Source: Cantharellus purpuraceus (taxonomy: Eukaryota; Basidiomycota; Agaricomycetes; Cantharellales; Hydnaceae). From it: a stretch of 64,000 nt of DNA. Below are positions 10,062 through 24,697 of the stretch, in pieces. The stretch is taken from positions 3,410,001-3,474,000 of the forward strand of contig JALBUN010000023.1 in the NCBI GenBank assembly GCA_025174535.1, written 5' to 3'. The notes beneath the pieces were generated by a model. That model saw only the letters and a list, made by a program, of their open reading frames with translations. It did not search any database and had not been told where the DNA came from. Made by a program: the position numbers and the translations under genes. Position 1 is the first letter of the stretch. Every line of letters begins with the position of its first letter.

Positions 10062-10784
10062 ACCGAGAAATGACATTGACGAGGTCGGACGACATCTGAG
10101 TTTATCTGATAACTCCGATGAAATCGGACCTTGTATGATAAGTCAGACCAAATTTCATTCCACAATCTGATCACATCTGTCGGTGCGGGAACTGCATGCA
10201 ATTCTGAGCTCAGAGGATGCTGCACATCATCCACATTGATGCGCACGTCACACTTTGCACGCGCATGTGCCACAAGCCATAGCGGACTAACAACTTGTAG
10301 GTTCAGGCGGTGTGCTGGACCTTAAGTCTACAGCTGGAGTTCACGGATAACGACGTGTATTACTAGGAATATAAGCTACCACAATATGCGTACCTGGAGT
10401 TCACGGATAAAGACGTGAACTCCAGCAGGCGCCAGAAAAACTTTTGTATACTCCGCCGAACCATGGATCCATACGCGTCCATATTGAGGGCTCCATAATG
10501 AAAAACCTTCATCACGGACGCGCACACCCCATCGAGGATTGCGTGATTGATACATCGTCGTGTACCCACATTTTTTAACACAGTTGTATGAACATATAGT
10601 GGCTATCTCCATTATTTTCGGTATGTACAATGTTTTCCAGATGCTCACCAGCCTCCTGGACGCAAATGGTGTGACACAAATTTGTGGTTTATTCAATCTG
10701 AGAGTCTCCTTTTTATCAGAGCCATCTGAGCTCATCGGATATCCGACCAACTCAGACGTCGTCCGACCTCGTCATTTCTCACTG
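10062..10784. repeat. Possible inverted-repeat element beside the RAP1 relic
   Basis: The sequence GAGAAATGACATTGACGAGG at 10062 returns in inverted form near 10784 (CCTCGTCATTTCTC, lacking about six bases of the left arm). Similarity extends about 60 bp inward through GTCGGACGACATCTGAG and its complement. This suggests a TIR-type element of about 720 bp. I see no transposase frame and no clear target duplication. It could also be a local inverted duplication. Confidence 0.4.
10394..10425. repeat. Perfect 12-bp-arm hairpin
   Basis: CTGGAGTTCACG and its exact complement CGTGAACTCCAG are separated by 8 bases. A near copy of the left arm (CTGGAGTTCACGGATAA) also occurs about 60 bp upstream, near 10332. 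The role is unknown. Confidence 0.75.
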
Positions 10785-10814
10785 GGCTTCACGCCTGACA
10801 GTCGCAGCTAGTGG

Positions 10815-11010
10815 TGCCGTATACACTTCGACTATCGTTGGCGTCATACTATCCTCTCAGCGCGGCTCTGCATGCGGTCCGACGCCGTGTCCATGAACTA
10901 GTGAAGCCAAGCTCCAAGATTCGCATATTACTATTGTAATGAAGGTATTCGCACACGCAAGTCGGTGACAGCTGTTCCTTGGAGAGGAAGGATACATTGG
11001 AGGATCATGA
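10815..11010 (+). pseudogene. Decayed fragment of PTC5-like exon 1
   Basis: This stretch resembles the intact phosphatase gene at about 11645-11840 in the same orientation. Examples are ACTATCG..GGCGTCATACTAT against ACTGTCGTTCGCGACATACTAT, GATTCGCATAT against GACTCGCATAT, and CACGCAAGTC.GTG.ACAGC. Small insertions and deletions break the frame, and similarity ends near 11010. Confidence 0.7.
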
Positions 11011-11496
11011 AGCCTACCAAGTCGTCGACAACCGCCACGACTTTGTCAGAAATAGCCACATGGAAAGTAAGAAACGCAAGCTCGGTAGCGTTTGTGGGGA
11101 TCCTATATAATGACTAACGCGTGGTGAAATAGGTAGCACAAGTATGGACTAGGTGCAAGAACAGAGCGACCGACGTGAACGAGTTAGACATGGTATCTGA
11201 TTTGGGGAATTTGGGGCATCAATATTTTAATATTTAAACATTACAGCTATTTGAACCTTTGGCCGAAAGTTACCCATCCGTACAAGTTACAATGTGCGCG
11301 AGCGGCTCGTAATCATGCATAAGCTCGAGCAATTCTTATAGAAGTCCTAAGTTACTAGACTTGGTTTTGACAATTTCACCGCTGGTGCTATCTTAAAGCA
11401 CAGGGCTGTGTCTGTATTAATGTGTCTGAATTAAACTAGACGCGCCGCCAAAGGGAGGATGCTCGCGTACAGCGGCAGAGCCAGCACCGAGACGCC
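11011..11496. promoter_or_regulatory. Upstream region of the PTC5-like gene
   Basis: About 490 bases with no coding signal. By position they contain the promoter and 5' leader of the phosphatase gene. No specific element could be assigned. Confidence 0.4.
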
Positions 11497-13119
11497 ATGT
11501 CTCTGCAACGGTCTCTTCTCCCAGTCACTCGTTCTTCGCGCTTGGCAGTCCTGAGAGGGTGCTCTGTATCCCGTCGTTTACTTACCACTCGGAGTGCACA
11601 CAAGAACAGACCCAGAATTGGGCTAGCGGTGGCGTCTACGCTTGGACTGTCGTTCGCGACATACTATGCCCTTGCGGTTGGCCCTTTGCACGCGGAGCGG
11701 CGTCCTGACCATGGCCTTGAAACTGGGCCTCAAGACTCGCATATCAATGAAGATATCCGCGCGCTGCGTGCACGCAAGTCTGTGGACAGCTTTTCCTCGG
11801 AGGGAAAGGATATAGAAAGGCTGCTGAAGCGATATGAAGAGTCATATTCGGGTCCTTCTGCATCTGGAGTTTCTCGGTATGATATTGCACAGGTGGCGAG
11901 GTTAGTATAGGATTTACGAGATCAACTATTTGCCGTGCCTTCTGACTCTAGGCGTGTTGTTGGGTCAGTAACGACCCGCTGGAAGACGATCATTCAGAGG
12001 CATTCGTCTCATCTGGTGATTCTTACTGGAGTATTTTTGCCGTGCTGGATGGTCATAGTGGCTGGGAAACTAGCGCATTACTCCGGGCGGAGCTGATCGA
12101 CACAGTGATCGATGAGCTCTCAGAGACTGGCCCTAAGGGCACCGATTCTTCAGACCCTTTTGCCGAAGCTATTACTCGCGCCTTCAATCGGCTAGACGAC
12201 AAGATCGTGCATCAGAACGTAGAACAGGCTCTGCAGTCCAAGTCACGCAGTATCGCCGTGAATCTTCTTGCACCAGCATATGCAGGGGCCTGCGCGTTGC
12301 TGGCTCTTTACGACGGAAAATCCTCCAAACTACGGGTCGCTCTTACTGGAGACTGTCGAGCAATACTTGGGAGAAAACGCCCCGATGGCAGGTTTGACCT
12401 TGAAGTCTTGACTGCCGACCAGACGGGCTTCAACCCTGACGAAAAGAAGAGAGTCGAGGCGGAGCATCCTGGTGAAACAGTCGTCAAAGGCGGCAGAACC
12501 ATGGGCTTTGGTCCTTCCCGTGTCTTTGGCGATGCTCGGTGGAAATGGAGCAGGGAGATCCAGAACAAGTTAAAGGGGTACCATTTCGGCCAGCCGGTCA
12601 TGGACTCCATCAAAACACCCCCTTATTTCACCGCTGAGCCAGTTATCACAACCACGACTGTGCAACCTGGAGACTTCATTGTTCTGGCGACAGATGGACT
12701 GTGGGAATGCTTGACGAATCAAGAGGTGGTGGGACTTGTCGGTAACTGGGTTCAGCAGCACGAGGGTAACCGAACTTCTGGGAGGGACTGGTGGAGGGGT
12801 TTAGGAGTGACTACTAAAGATGTTCTTCCTGTGCTTCGGGGGGGCGAGACCAAAGCGGGTAGCAACTGGAGTCGGTATAGACAATGGTCGGCTGAGAAGA
12901 AGTTCGTCACAGTCGATGATAATGCGGCTACGCACCTGATTCGAAATTCCCTTGGGGGTGCCGATGAGGACTTGAGAGGAGCTTTGTTGAGCATGAGAAG
13001 CCCGCGGTCTAGACTCTATTGGTTCGAAATCATTTATGCACCTTTATGTGTTACTGATTCTTGCGTGTCAAAGGGATGACATTACGGCCACCGTCGTGTT
13101 CTTTGGACGAGGAGAATAA
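11497..13119 (+). CDS. PTC5: Mitochondrial PP2C-type protein phosphatase (pyruvate dehydrogenase phosphatase, PTC5-like)
   Basis: Three exons fit in phase: 11497-11900, 11969-13021 and 13074-13119, giving 500 residues. The PP2C metal-binding motifs are present in order: SNDPLEDD, then FAVLDGHSGW, LTGDCRA, VLATDGLWE and finally VDDNAATHLI and DDITATVVFFG. The ...SNxPxEDxH... and DGHSGW signatures are typical of the mitochondrial PDP/PTC5 branch, which dephosphorylates the pyruvate dehydrogenase E1 subunit. The N terminus (MSLQRSLLPVTRSSRLAVLR) is basic and free of acidic residues, as in a mitochondrial presequence, and is followed by a hydrophobic segment near residues 46-62. The second intron has an unusual GTTCGA donor. 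Family length is about 500-570 residues, so the gene looks complete. Confidence 0.9.
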
Positions 13120-13189
13120 CAGATGCGTCACACAAGCTATATCAAATTTCTGCATATTCCATCTAGCTGGGCACGTCTCTCACGCACCT

Positions 13190-14225
13190 CGGGGCTCAGG
13201 ACCTGGTTGTCGGCGGGCGTCCCCACCGTCACTCAGGGCCCGCCACACTTAGGGTAGTAAGGAAGGGGTTCGAGTGAGAATACTGTAGTTTTTCCCCAAT
13301 GCTAGTAAAACTAGATCCTCCGTTTAATTTGAGAATTCCGTATTTGTCCAGTCGACCGTTCCCTACATTAAATTACAAACTACACGTGCTTGCGCGTATT
13401 GGAGTTGGTCACGTCACGGCGCTAGTCGTGCCTTTCTTCACTGCGTTATCTGTAGTGCATATGGAAAACGATTTCACAGAAGAGGACGACGAGAATCTAG
13501 TCTATTATCTTGCGTTCAACAGTACCGGCCGAGAAGATCGTCGAGGAGACAATGTCTATCAAAAGCTGGTACACAACGTGCGTACCTCCTCCGTTCATAG
13601 TTCTTGTTGCTGACCATCCTAGAAGCGAAAGAGATGGCCTTGGTCCGGACGACATACATGGTTGTCTTGGCTGACACGGTATAATATGCACCAAAACAGC
13701 GTTGATTCACGAATACGCGCACTTCAGGAAATGGCTCGGTCCACTTCGCCTCGTGAACCAAGACGCCGTGCAGCTTTTACGCCGGAGGAAGACAGGCATC
13801 TTGTGTCATTCCTGGCGCGGAATACCTCACTGAGACAACCAGGAGTGAAGTCCAATCGCGCAGGAAACGTCATATATAGGGATGTTTTAGTCGCCAATGT
13901 CAGTCTAGCCCTTTCGTACCGTTGTCGTCAAAACTAATCAGTTGTCCTCTATAATAGGCAGAGAAGTACCCTTGGGCCAAGGCGCATCCGTGGCAATCCT
14001 GGAGAGACAGATACGTGAAGCGTATCGAAGCTTTCGATGCATCTATTGCCAAATGGCAAAAGAAACGTGGCATTGATCCCGATGCGCTCCCAATGGACAT
14101 GGAACAAGACGCCAATTCCCTTGAGGGTTACAAAAAGAGACTAGACACGAGCAGTAGTCAGGCAGAACGTGCGTCGAAGGAAAACCCATCCAAGGTTGGA
14201 CAGCTCGGTACCAAGAGGCGCAAGG
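13190..14225. repeat. Segment duplicated in inverted orientation at about 9090-10050
   Basis: The RAP1-like promoter and first exons match the reverse complement of 9090-10050, including GGCGGGCGTCCCCACCGTCA, the CCGCCACACTTAGGGTAGTA stretch and the coding exons. The two arms are about 1 kb long and 3.1 kb apart, with the intact PTC5-like gene between them. Confidence 0.88.
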
Positions 14226-16792
14226 ATGAAGAGGTAGAAATTGTATCAGACACTGTTCCAGACGATCAACCTCTTCCCAAGAGGCAGAAACTTTCGCCTG
14301 GTCAGATGCCTATTCTTGGTAAACATAAATCTAACGAGTCGGCGGAGTTAGTTCAGCGACGTCTATCAACGTCCCCTGTCGTAAAAAATGGTATAGCCTC
14401 TCAAGATGGAGCAGAAGAGAGGAATCTACCCAGTGTTAATAGCAGTCATCAGGATCGTGAAACTAGTCAAGTTATACAGGATACAAGACGAATCGAGAAG
14501 TCACCGCAACGAAAGGATGACGCGTATGTAGTTCAGATATCGAAAACAGCTCAGATGTTCATGATTCTTCTCTTACTCCTTAGTGAACGTCAGCAACGAT
14601 CGACCACCCCGCATTCAAAGTCTGACAAAGCATTACCTGTGAATCCCCAGAGCAATAATCCATTGTATGCAGTCAGACTGGTGATAGCCAATTTGAGACT
14701 CACTAGTTTTCATTTTGATAGGGATGAACCTTCGGGACGAAGTCCCACCAATACACCTACGCATCAGCGACAATTAGACAGACAGTCGCCTGCACTTCCC
14801 CAGGGAAGTATTGCCTCGTAAGTGACGTGAGCTTTGAACCTGAGAATTGTAATTGATCTACCGCGGATGTCCAGTGATTCTGGCCAACGATCTGACGTTA
14901 CGCCGATGAAGCCCCAAGTCTCCAACAGGCAGCCTTCCCATATGCCAAATGAAGACGCAGAATCCACTAGGCCTCCCCCTACCCCTCTCAGTCACGCAGT
15001 GGAGGACGCAAGTACATCAAGTGCCCCCGATATCTCACTTTCGGTTAAATTGTCTCCTGCTCGGTTTCCGGGAGACTCTGTCGATGCCTCTGATGACACA
15101 AATGAGGAACTACGACGATCAACCCCTCACCAAACAGCAGTTGAACATTCACATCATCTTACGTCTCCGCCCACTAATGTGCAGCCAGAAACGTCTATCC
15201 CTTCATTAAGTGTAGTCTCTGGCTCACCGACCCTTACTGCCAAGCCCGAAGAGAAGAGTCTGCCTCCCCCATCACCGTCAGATCAGCACATGCCGACATC
15301 CGTGAAGCAGACACCTGTGGAGTCAACTAGACCCCCGCCCTTCGCCTCGACGCCTTCTCCTGATCCCTTTGTGGAAGCTCATTCGTCATCACGACACACC
15401 ACTGGCCTCCAGGATCCATTGAAGGAAACCCAGCGAAGTTCACTGGATGAGGCTTCACGAAATCAGAATTATAAAGATACTAGAGACGATGAGTCGACTT
15501 CTGACGGACTATTTGCATCCTCTCCTTCTTTCCCACGCCGCCCTGAAGTCATTCGAGACCTTCCGAGGCTCCGTCAGGGCACTTCATTCCGAGATGGCAG
15601 CTGGGTTAGGGAAAGGAGAGTGATCGGAGGCAGCAACAGCCAGAAAAGCCTGAGCCGTGAAGCACTTAGCCGCAAAAGGATTACTGCCAGTGATGGGGTA
15701 GCTGGAACCCAAGAGCTTATCCCCCCGAAGCTTCAAGACCCTCCACCTGACGTGCATGAGGGGACCAAAGTTATTAGAGATGTTTTCCATGCCCAAACGC
15801 CCCTCGCATCGGACAGAAAGGATGAGCCGTTCGTGTTAAGCACCACCAATTTGCCTGAACCTGGCACTGCATCCTCAGTCTCTCATGCGCAACTTGATTC
15901 CTCTGTGCCCCGCAACAAGACTTCCCACGTCAATACTCGACGACAAACGTTTGCCGGGTTCAATCCACGTTCAAGCATACCGAGTATCAATTTGGTGGAG
16001 AAACTTGGCAAGCATTCCTCACATCAGTCGTCGTTGGGGACTAGAAGATCTTCACTTGATACTACAAATTCGGGGTCTCTAACGTCAACTGGCACACGTC
16101 TCACTGCCCCCGAGCACAGGGCTGACATTTATCGCTCCCCACGAGCATCCGTGAAACCAGTCCTTGTCGATACGGAAGCCCAACGTGCCGCCCCTGATTT
16201 ATTGGACACGTGGTCGCCATCCACGCGTAACCTTGTCGTTCAGGCCGGGCTTGCTTCTATTTTCAAGCGAATGGAAGAGAATCATGGGTTTTCCACTGAT
16301 GTGGTGCGACGGGCGTGGCTTCAGCAGAATATGGATCTTGATGCGACGGATAGAATGTTATTGCGGATGCGGATAGCCGCCGAGAATGCATCACGCGACG
16401 AGTTCTACGCGGGGGAAGTCAAGCAACGTAGTCTGTCATCGGGAAAAGCGTTGGACGGGGCAAAGAAAGTGGTTGAGGTTTCATCTGCACACGTCACCCC
16501 TGAGCCTGAATCCGATTACACACCCCCTGCTCGATCTCGTGCTGAGCGCTATCAACTTCTAAAGCAAGGCTTTGTTCAGGGGGAACGACAACGTGAGCCT
16601 AATTTGGTAAGTCGCGATGCTCTCAGCAGCTCTAGGAGGGGTGAGGTTTTTTCGCAAGCGGTATGGAGCCATGAAGAGGATGAGATACTGCGGTCTGGAG
16701 ATGAGGACAAGCTTCAAATACTGGTGAACAAGTTTAGTGAGGACACTGTACGACGAAGATTTGTAGCTATTATGAGAGAGATTGTATTGTAA
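13461..16792 (+). CDS. RAP1: Rap1-type telomere/Myb DNA-binding protein
   Basis: Six exons fit in phase: 13461-13577, 13623-13898, 13958-14523, 14584-14664, 14722-14817 and 14875-16792, giving 1017 residues. Two Rap1-Myb modules lie near the N terminus. The first is FTEEDDENLVYYL...NVYQKLVHN, then WPWSGRHTWLSWLTRY across the first intron. The second is FTPEEDRHLVSFLARN...VIYRDVLVAN, then HPWQSWRDRYVKRIEAF across the second. A long Ser/Pro-rich, probably disordered, middle follows. The C terminus has a third Myb-like segment (WSHEEDEILRSGDEDKL...) preceded by a helical region (VVQAGLASIFKRMEENHGF). Rap1 binds or associates with telomeric chromatin. No N-terminal BRCT domain is seen, although an unseen upstream exon could carry one. 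Its promoter and 5' exons are duplicated at 9090-10050. Confidence 0.82.
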
Positions 16793-17127
16793 ACAAAAGA
16801 TTCTATTATAATTGCTGTCATATGACTGATGTTGCTCGATCGCACTGCAAGGTCACAAGCCTTACTTGGCTCAAGCACCTCGTTTGGTCTGCTTTGCGTC
16901 ATCTTTGTCTGTACAATGGCTCACGCGGTGTATCGCCTGGCATGGCATTATTATGTATTCAATCTTCCCACGTCAGACTATGGCAACTTTGCTTTTCAAA
17001 TGGGACCGAACGAGATGCGATCGCCACAGAACAAATTATGATAGTATTTGCCCAACCCAATCGACGGCTGTTGGCACCTACCGCCTTTCCAAACGATCTA
17101 CTCTGTGAAGAAAACATGAGTAGAGCG
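16793..17127. other. Convergent intergenic region
   Basis: About 335 bases between the stop codons of the RAP1-like gene and the minus-strand gene at 17128. They presumably contain both 3' UTRs, and I see no further feature. Confidence 0.5.
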
Positions 17128-19987
17128 TCAGCTGCATCGGGAAGGAACGTGATCAGACACTACATTTGGAGGAACTGAGTCGTTTTCAAAGGGCTGCAAG
17201 TTATTGGAGCCTACCAATTTCTTCTGAAATAGTTCATCATGAAGCGTTTGCCATCGCTCCTTTTGTTTGCTGGTCATCCCACGATCTTGCAAACATACTC
17301 TTGCTGTGTCGCAGATCTTTCCTTCACACCAGTCGCCAATAATTGACTGGATGTCGCTATGGGCGTAGCTTCCATAAACTTGAAAGCCAGGTCTAGAAGA
17401 AGATAGTAGACCATTAAACGCGCCCGTGGGCACATCTTTCAAAACCAGCGGTAGGGTCTGAGTGGCACTAAACGCCAGTTTAAAATCATGGCAGTCTGGT
17501 ATGGCACTGCCATCCTTGGATTATTCTTGTGTGAGACTGCTTCAGAACAAAGACATACCTTTGGTCATGCATCTGGGACGGCTCGGATGAACCTGAAATG
17601 CGAGGTGAAATGCTAGGTAATGCAGGTATGATAAGAGCACGAGCATGTCAAGCTTGGGAGGACGCACCTCTTCGGCCGAAGTATCTCTGCTCCTGTGGTT
17701 TCTATCCAAGAAACTACATCATCAATTATCGATGCTCTATCGTCCCCAGTAAGATAACAACAGAAAAGATCGGGAAATGAGGTCCATGTGCCTTGAGAAA
17801 ATGGAAACTAACAAAGTAGCATCTTCATCAGCTGTCAGATCAACGGATTGCTTTTCATGGGAATTATTAAGACCAGAGTCTAGCGTAGTCATGGTAAGAT
17901 TGTGCTGAGAACGGGTGATAAGCCCTAGCACAGTACTCTGTGTCCTTCGTACACTTACTGAGACGTATAAATCCTCATCATCGATTCCTAGTTCGGGTGG
18001 TCCAAACTGTTCGGTAAGTGGCGCAGTCGCAGGTAACTCGGCTTCAGAGTCCACAACGATAGCCTCAAAGTCTGGAAGGGCCACTGCATCACTCTGACTG
18101 TCACCCCATCCACTTAGACTTAGAATGCTTTGACTTGGTGGGGGTGGTTGCGCAGGTTCAGCTTCCAGAGAAACAGGAAGATGCTATAAACGAGCCATCT
18201 GTCAAAGTTAGGACTCAGGCTCTCGATGCATACGTACAATAGAGTGAGACTGGCGTTCTGGAGAGGGATTCAGATAGTTGAGTGTCCTTTGCAGTCTCTT
18301 TGTTGTAATGAGTTGTCCGGTCTTCTTATCAAACGTTGCAACAGAAATTGTTCTAGGGCCGAGGAGACCCTCCTTCCTCGACGGCGGCAAGGGCTCAGAC
18401 TGTGACTGAACCCCCTGCCCGGGCACAGTTGCCTTGTTGCGTCGTGCATCAGTTGCAATTATTTCTTGAGGGTCACGTATTGATCGAACCTGTGAATTTG
18501 TATTTTGCGCTTTCGAAGTTGGAGGTGGCGATGCACTGATATAACCGCTGTCACCAAAAAGTGAATCACAGTCATCATAAGCATCTCCTTGAGGTTCAAA
18601 ACTAAGAAAACATAAGGGACAGGCTGAGCTTCCACAGCAAGAGTCCGATCCACTAACTTCGTATCAGTCGTTATGTTAGGCTCTCTAATATCCAGATCGT
18701 TTTCTAAAACAATACGGTTTGTGTTATGGTCCGATGATCTAGATTGACACGAAGTCGGAGAAATTTCATATGTAGCCAGTGAATTGACGAGCATTAGTAC
18801 TGAGCTAGGGGAAAGTGAATCACTGACTGGGCATGCATCGTAGGGCTTGCTTGCGATTCTGGATCTTTTGCACTTCTGCATTTCTCTGCCATGCACATGT
18901 TAGACGCTTTTTTTAAACTGTGTATACATGTTTCGAGCTTACCAATATAAGACATAGGTGGCTCTATGATAGCTCCCACGTGATCATAGTCACTCGGAGT
19001 GAATCCAGTAGATGCCCAGAAGTCTGCCAATAATGATCCGTCCTGTACAAAACATGGATGGTTTTCATCTTCACGTCTGCACATGCCATAAGAGACGTAA
19101 CTGACATCAAATGAGAAGGCTGCTTACGAATAGTTGAAATAGCCATAGTTTTCCCACTAATTAAGAGTGTATTGAAAGACCTGTCTCTTTGAACTGGTGG
19201 TAATTGCTTACTTTGACTGTGTATGCCTAAATCAACGAGAGATTAGTACAAGACCTTAGCACCAATAAAATAGAGTACCCATGTGACATCACCATTCCTT
19301 CTTTTGATACGCTCAGCCCTAAGGATGCATTCTGTTCGAGTAATGTATAACTCTAAACACGAGACATGTCACTGAGGCTCACCGACACTAAATACTTCTA
19401 GTGGCATTATCCCACACAGTCTAATATATGTATCACGTTATACAATGGCTCTTCCGACGACTTACAAAACAGCCTTGATTCGACAACTCACTAGTCTGTT
19501 GGGGGGTATACCGGAAATCACGCAGTAGAGATGAGGCACACAGGAAAGGGTAAAAGGCCCAAGGGAAATCTCTGCTGACACGCAAGGACTGTCCACAAAA
19601 GAGATATCCTTCCAGAGAGGAAAAACCACGCCCTTGTTGGTGAGGATGGTGAAGCCCAATATGACTGATTCTCAAATGAACTTCAACAACTGACACGGAA
19701 TATTGAGGGGTGAAACTCGCAAGAGGCAGACGATGCAGAAACAAAGACCTGCCAGAGAGGGAGGGATACAATAATGAGACAAATCACTAATAAAATACGT
19801 TTGGGAACGCAGAAAGACAGAAGTAAAGTGCCAGGGTGTGCACCGCTTGTTTGCCAAGCAGGTGTCGATTGAATCTCCGCTAGAGAGAGCGCCCACAGGC
19901 CACCTCTTGCGGCGAGTGTACGGTGACCTCGCAGGCTCTGATATTTCCTTTTACTCGTTTTCTCAATCGTGCGGTGCTCCGTGCCAT
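17128..19987 (-). CDS. Unrecognised multi-exon protein, convergent with RAP1
   Basis: Minus-strand coding segments join in phase across GT-AG introns. Exons 19466-~19663, 19383-19420, 19279-19352, a 15-nt microexon 19212-19226, 19128-19156 and 18943-19076 give a chain including GFTILTNKGVVFPLWKDISF, CILRAERIKRRNGDVTW-AYTVK-WENYGYFNY and DGSLLADFWASTGFTPSDYD. Ser-rich low-complexity sequence follows, and an ordered C-terminal block (PGFQVYGSYAHSDIQSIIGD) ends at the stop at 17128. A likely start is ATG at 19987 (MARSTARLRKRVKGN, basic). The 5' exons and one intron of only 30-36 nt near 19353-19388 are uncertain. I do not recognise the family. The first half has a beta-rich pattern that could be an OB- or Tudor-like fold, but that is only an impression. 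Confidence 0.6.
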
Positions 19988-20001
19988 CTAAAGTTCAACG
20001 T

Positions 20002-22615
<2,614 letters not shown>

Positions 22616-22932
22616 TTAGAGTATTTGACCGTAACTATAGTCAGTTTGTTGCTTTATCAGGATGTTGTGACGTTGTATTGTTATTCTCTTGTACTTGACA
22701 CGTTAGGATCGCGCGCCCATGATGCTTAAGGCGGGTGTAGTCCTTGCATCTCAAGCAGGCATGCAATTGACTTTGTCACAGATAAACCCCAGAAGTATAA
22801 GCAATGCACATGTGCATTGAGTTAGTTCCTCGTGGTAAACTATTTATATTCAGGGTTACAAACAATTCCTTTCTACAGCAAGAAAGATCCCGCTTTGGCA
22901 CCATGTAATGATGTCACACGTTCATTCATTCA
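22616..22932. other. Convergent intergenic region
   Basis: About 317 bases between the PRP4 stop and the cyclase-family stop on the opposite strand. No feature beyond presumed 3' UTRs is visible. Confidence 0.45.
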
Positions 22933-24697
22933 TCAAAAGAGCGCAGCGGCGTTTGGCGGTGAGGCCACCCCACCTAGGACGTTCAGAGGCCACGAAGAGA
23001 AGAAAAACGTGTACCTTCCCGTTTCTTCCGCCACTTTGGAGAGTGTCTCCAGATCGAAGAATTCGCCTGTTTTAGTTGTGTCAGGAATTGAGAATGGAAA
23101 AACAATGTGATAGGATGGATCTGTACCGATCGGCATGCCCCAGAGTCTATTATATTAGGTCATTAGTTGCTGATGACCTGGAACAGATAGTGCATGCTTA
23201 CCCAATGATCGTCTGGCAAAAAAATCATTAAAAAAAATTGAAACTCAATAGTGAAGGCCACAAGTGAACCTCTGGAACGTACCTGATGCAAGTGGTTTTC
23301 GCCCTCGGGAGGAGGCCAACGCTCCAAAGCGGGCTGGTCAGATGCTACAGCCGCAAAATGGTTGTTCCTGGTCGTAAATGTGGGGGTCAGTTACCTTTAC
23401 CATAAAAGACGGGCCGTTCGCGGCTGGCAGCTTTACCAGAGGAATTCTTTCATTTCGAGACCTTGCTGAATGCCGGCGCTATCTCCGAGTTAGAAACGCC
23501 GCTCGTCGGAGGTATTCTACTGTGGGCGCTTACAAAGTCTCTGGTTTGCCTTGTAAGGTGTCCCTCTCGGCTTGAGAGCTAGACATGAACTTCTGCATTT
23601 CCGCGGGAGAACGTTTGGGCATGGATCCGATAAGAAGGGACGAAAACAAATCACAAACCTGCATGAAGCCTACTCTCAGGAGCAAGATATCGCCCTGCCG
23701 GAATTCGACGCCTTGTTTCTTGGCAGCAGCCTGGATGTCCGTCACTGGAATAGAGTAAGATGACCAGGGGTCATAAGGGAGCGGCTTTGCTCCTGAATCG
23801 CTATAAAACTTGACTAGGTCGACGAGCACGCCACGTCCGCAGATACCTGAGACAGTCATTCTCGTAATTAGAAAAAGGTATTAGTGAGAGCTAGAATCAG
23901 TTAACCATGCTGTGCCCAGTCTGAATATGATGTGAGAACGCATGTAAAACGTTGTGGTCCTCGTCAGAAATACATACTGTGGATTCCGAGCTTGATGAGC
24001 TCTGGATCGACGTTTAGAGGGTCCCTAAACTCCTGTTGGCCTTGAGGAATTGCCTCCGGTTTTAATCTAACAAGGAGATAGGTCACTTTATGCTACGCCA
24101 GAAGCGATGGAGGCGCCTTGCCCTTGATAAAACACTCGTTGGGAGAAGATTCCAAAATGCCTCAAGCCATCCCATTGTGTCCCGGATTGAGTGTTCTGAA
24201 GAGCACCATAGGTAAGTAGCCGGTATTTACAACAAAGTTGCATTCCTCGTACAATGTGTAACACATCATCAGTGATCGGTACGTTTGGGTTGCTGAAAGG
24301 TATAAGGGTGTGCTCCGGGTGTTTACGATTATACATAGGCTACAGTGTGCGGGTAAGTGGATGGTCTAATTGCTGCTATGGGGTGCCGACCTTGGCTGGG
24401 AAATTGATTGGCCTATCAATAGTAAAATGTGAGCCGTAAGTAACAAGCTAACTTGACGTGCTCACCAGTTGAGGCAGACACTCCTTCCTGTCCTAAATGC
24501 CAATTGAGGTAGAATAGCCAAATGCAACCTGAAACAACCCACTTGATTTCCTCGCTGGCTGCGCGCTTCACAACGTCGTCAGTGAGAAGATTCACAGTCC
24601 CCAGCTCGTCGCCCTCTCCCCATATGCTCCATGCGCACCCTGGATGTTCGTGAAAGTGGGGAAGATCCTTGAAAGACGGAAGGTTGGTGAACGACAT
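22933..24697 (-). CDS. Cyclase-family (kynurenine formamidase-like) metal-dependent hydrolase
   Basis: Roughly nine to ten short minus-strand exons read as one PF04199-type protein. In order they give LPSFKDLPHFHEHPGCAW, GEGDELGTVNLLTDDVV, EIK-TGRSVCLNW-PINFPAK, MYNRKHPEHTLIPFSNPN, DDVLHI-NTQSGTQWDGLRHF, GRGVLVDLVKFY, GDILLLRVGFMQ, ERWPPPEGENHLHQ, PIG-EFFDLETLSKVAEETGR and PLNVLGGVASPPNA. The SGTQWDGLRHFG segment stands where the family has its metal-binding His/Asp motif. Members cleave amide or ester substrates such as N-formylkynurenine, but the real substrate of fungal paralogues is generally unknown. The start is taken at the ATG 24697 (MSFTNLPSF). An ATG about 96 bp upstream would add 32 residues with no family support. 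Exon ends near 23000-23400 are less certain. Confidence 0.85.
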
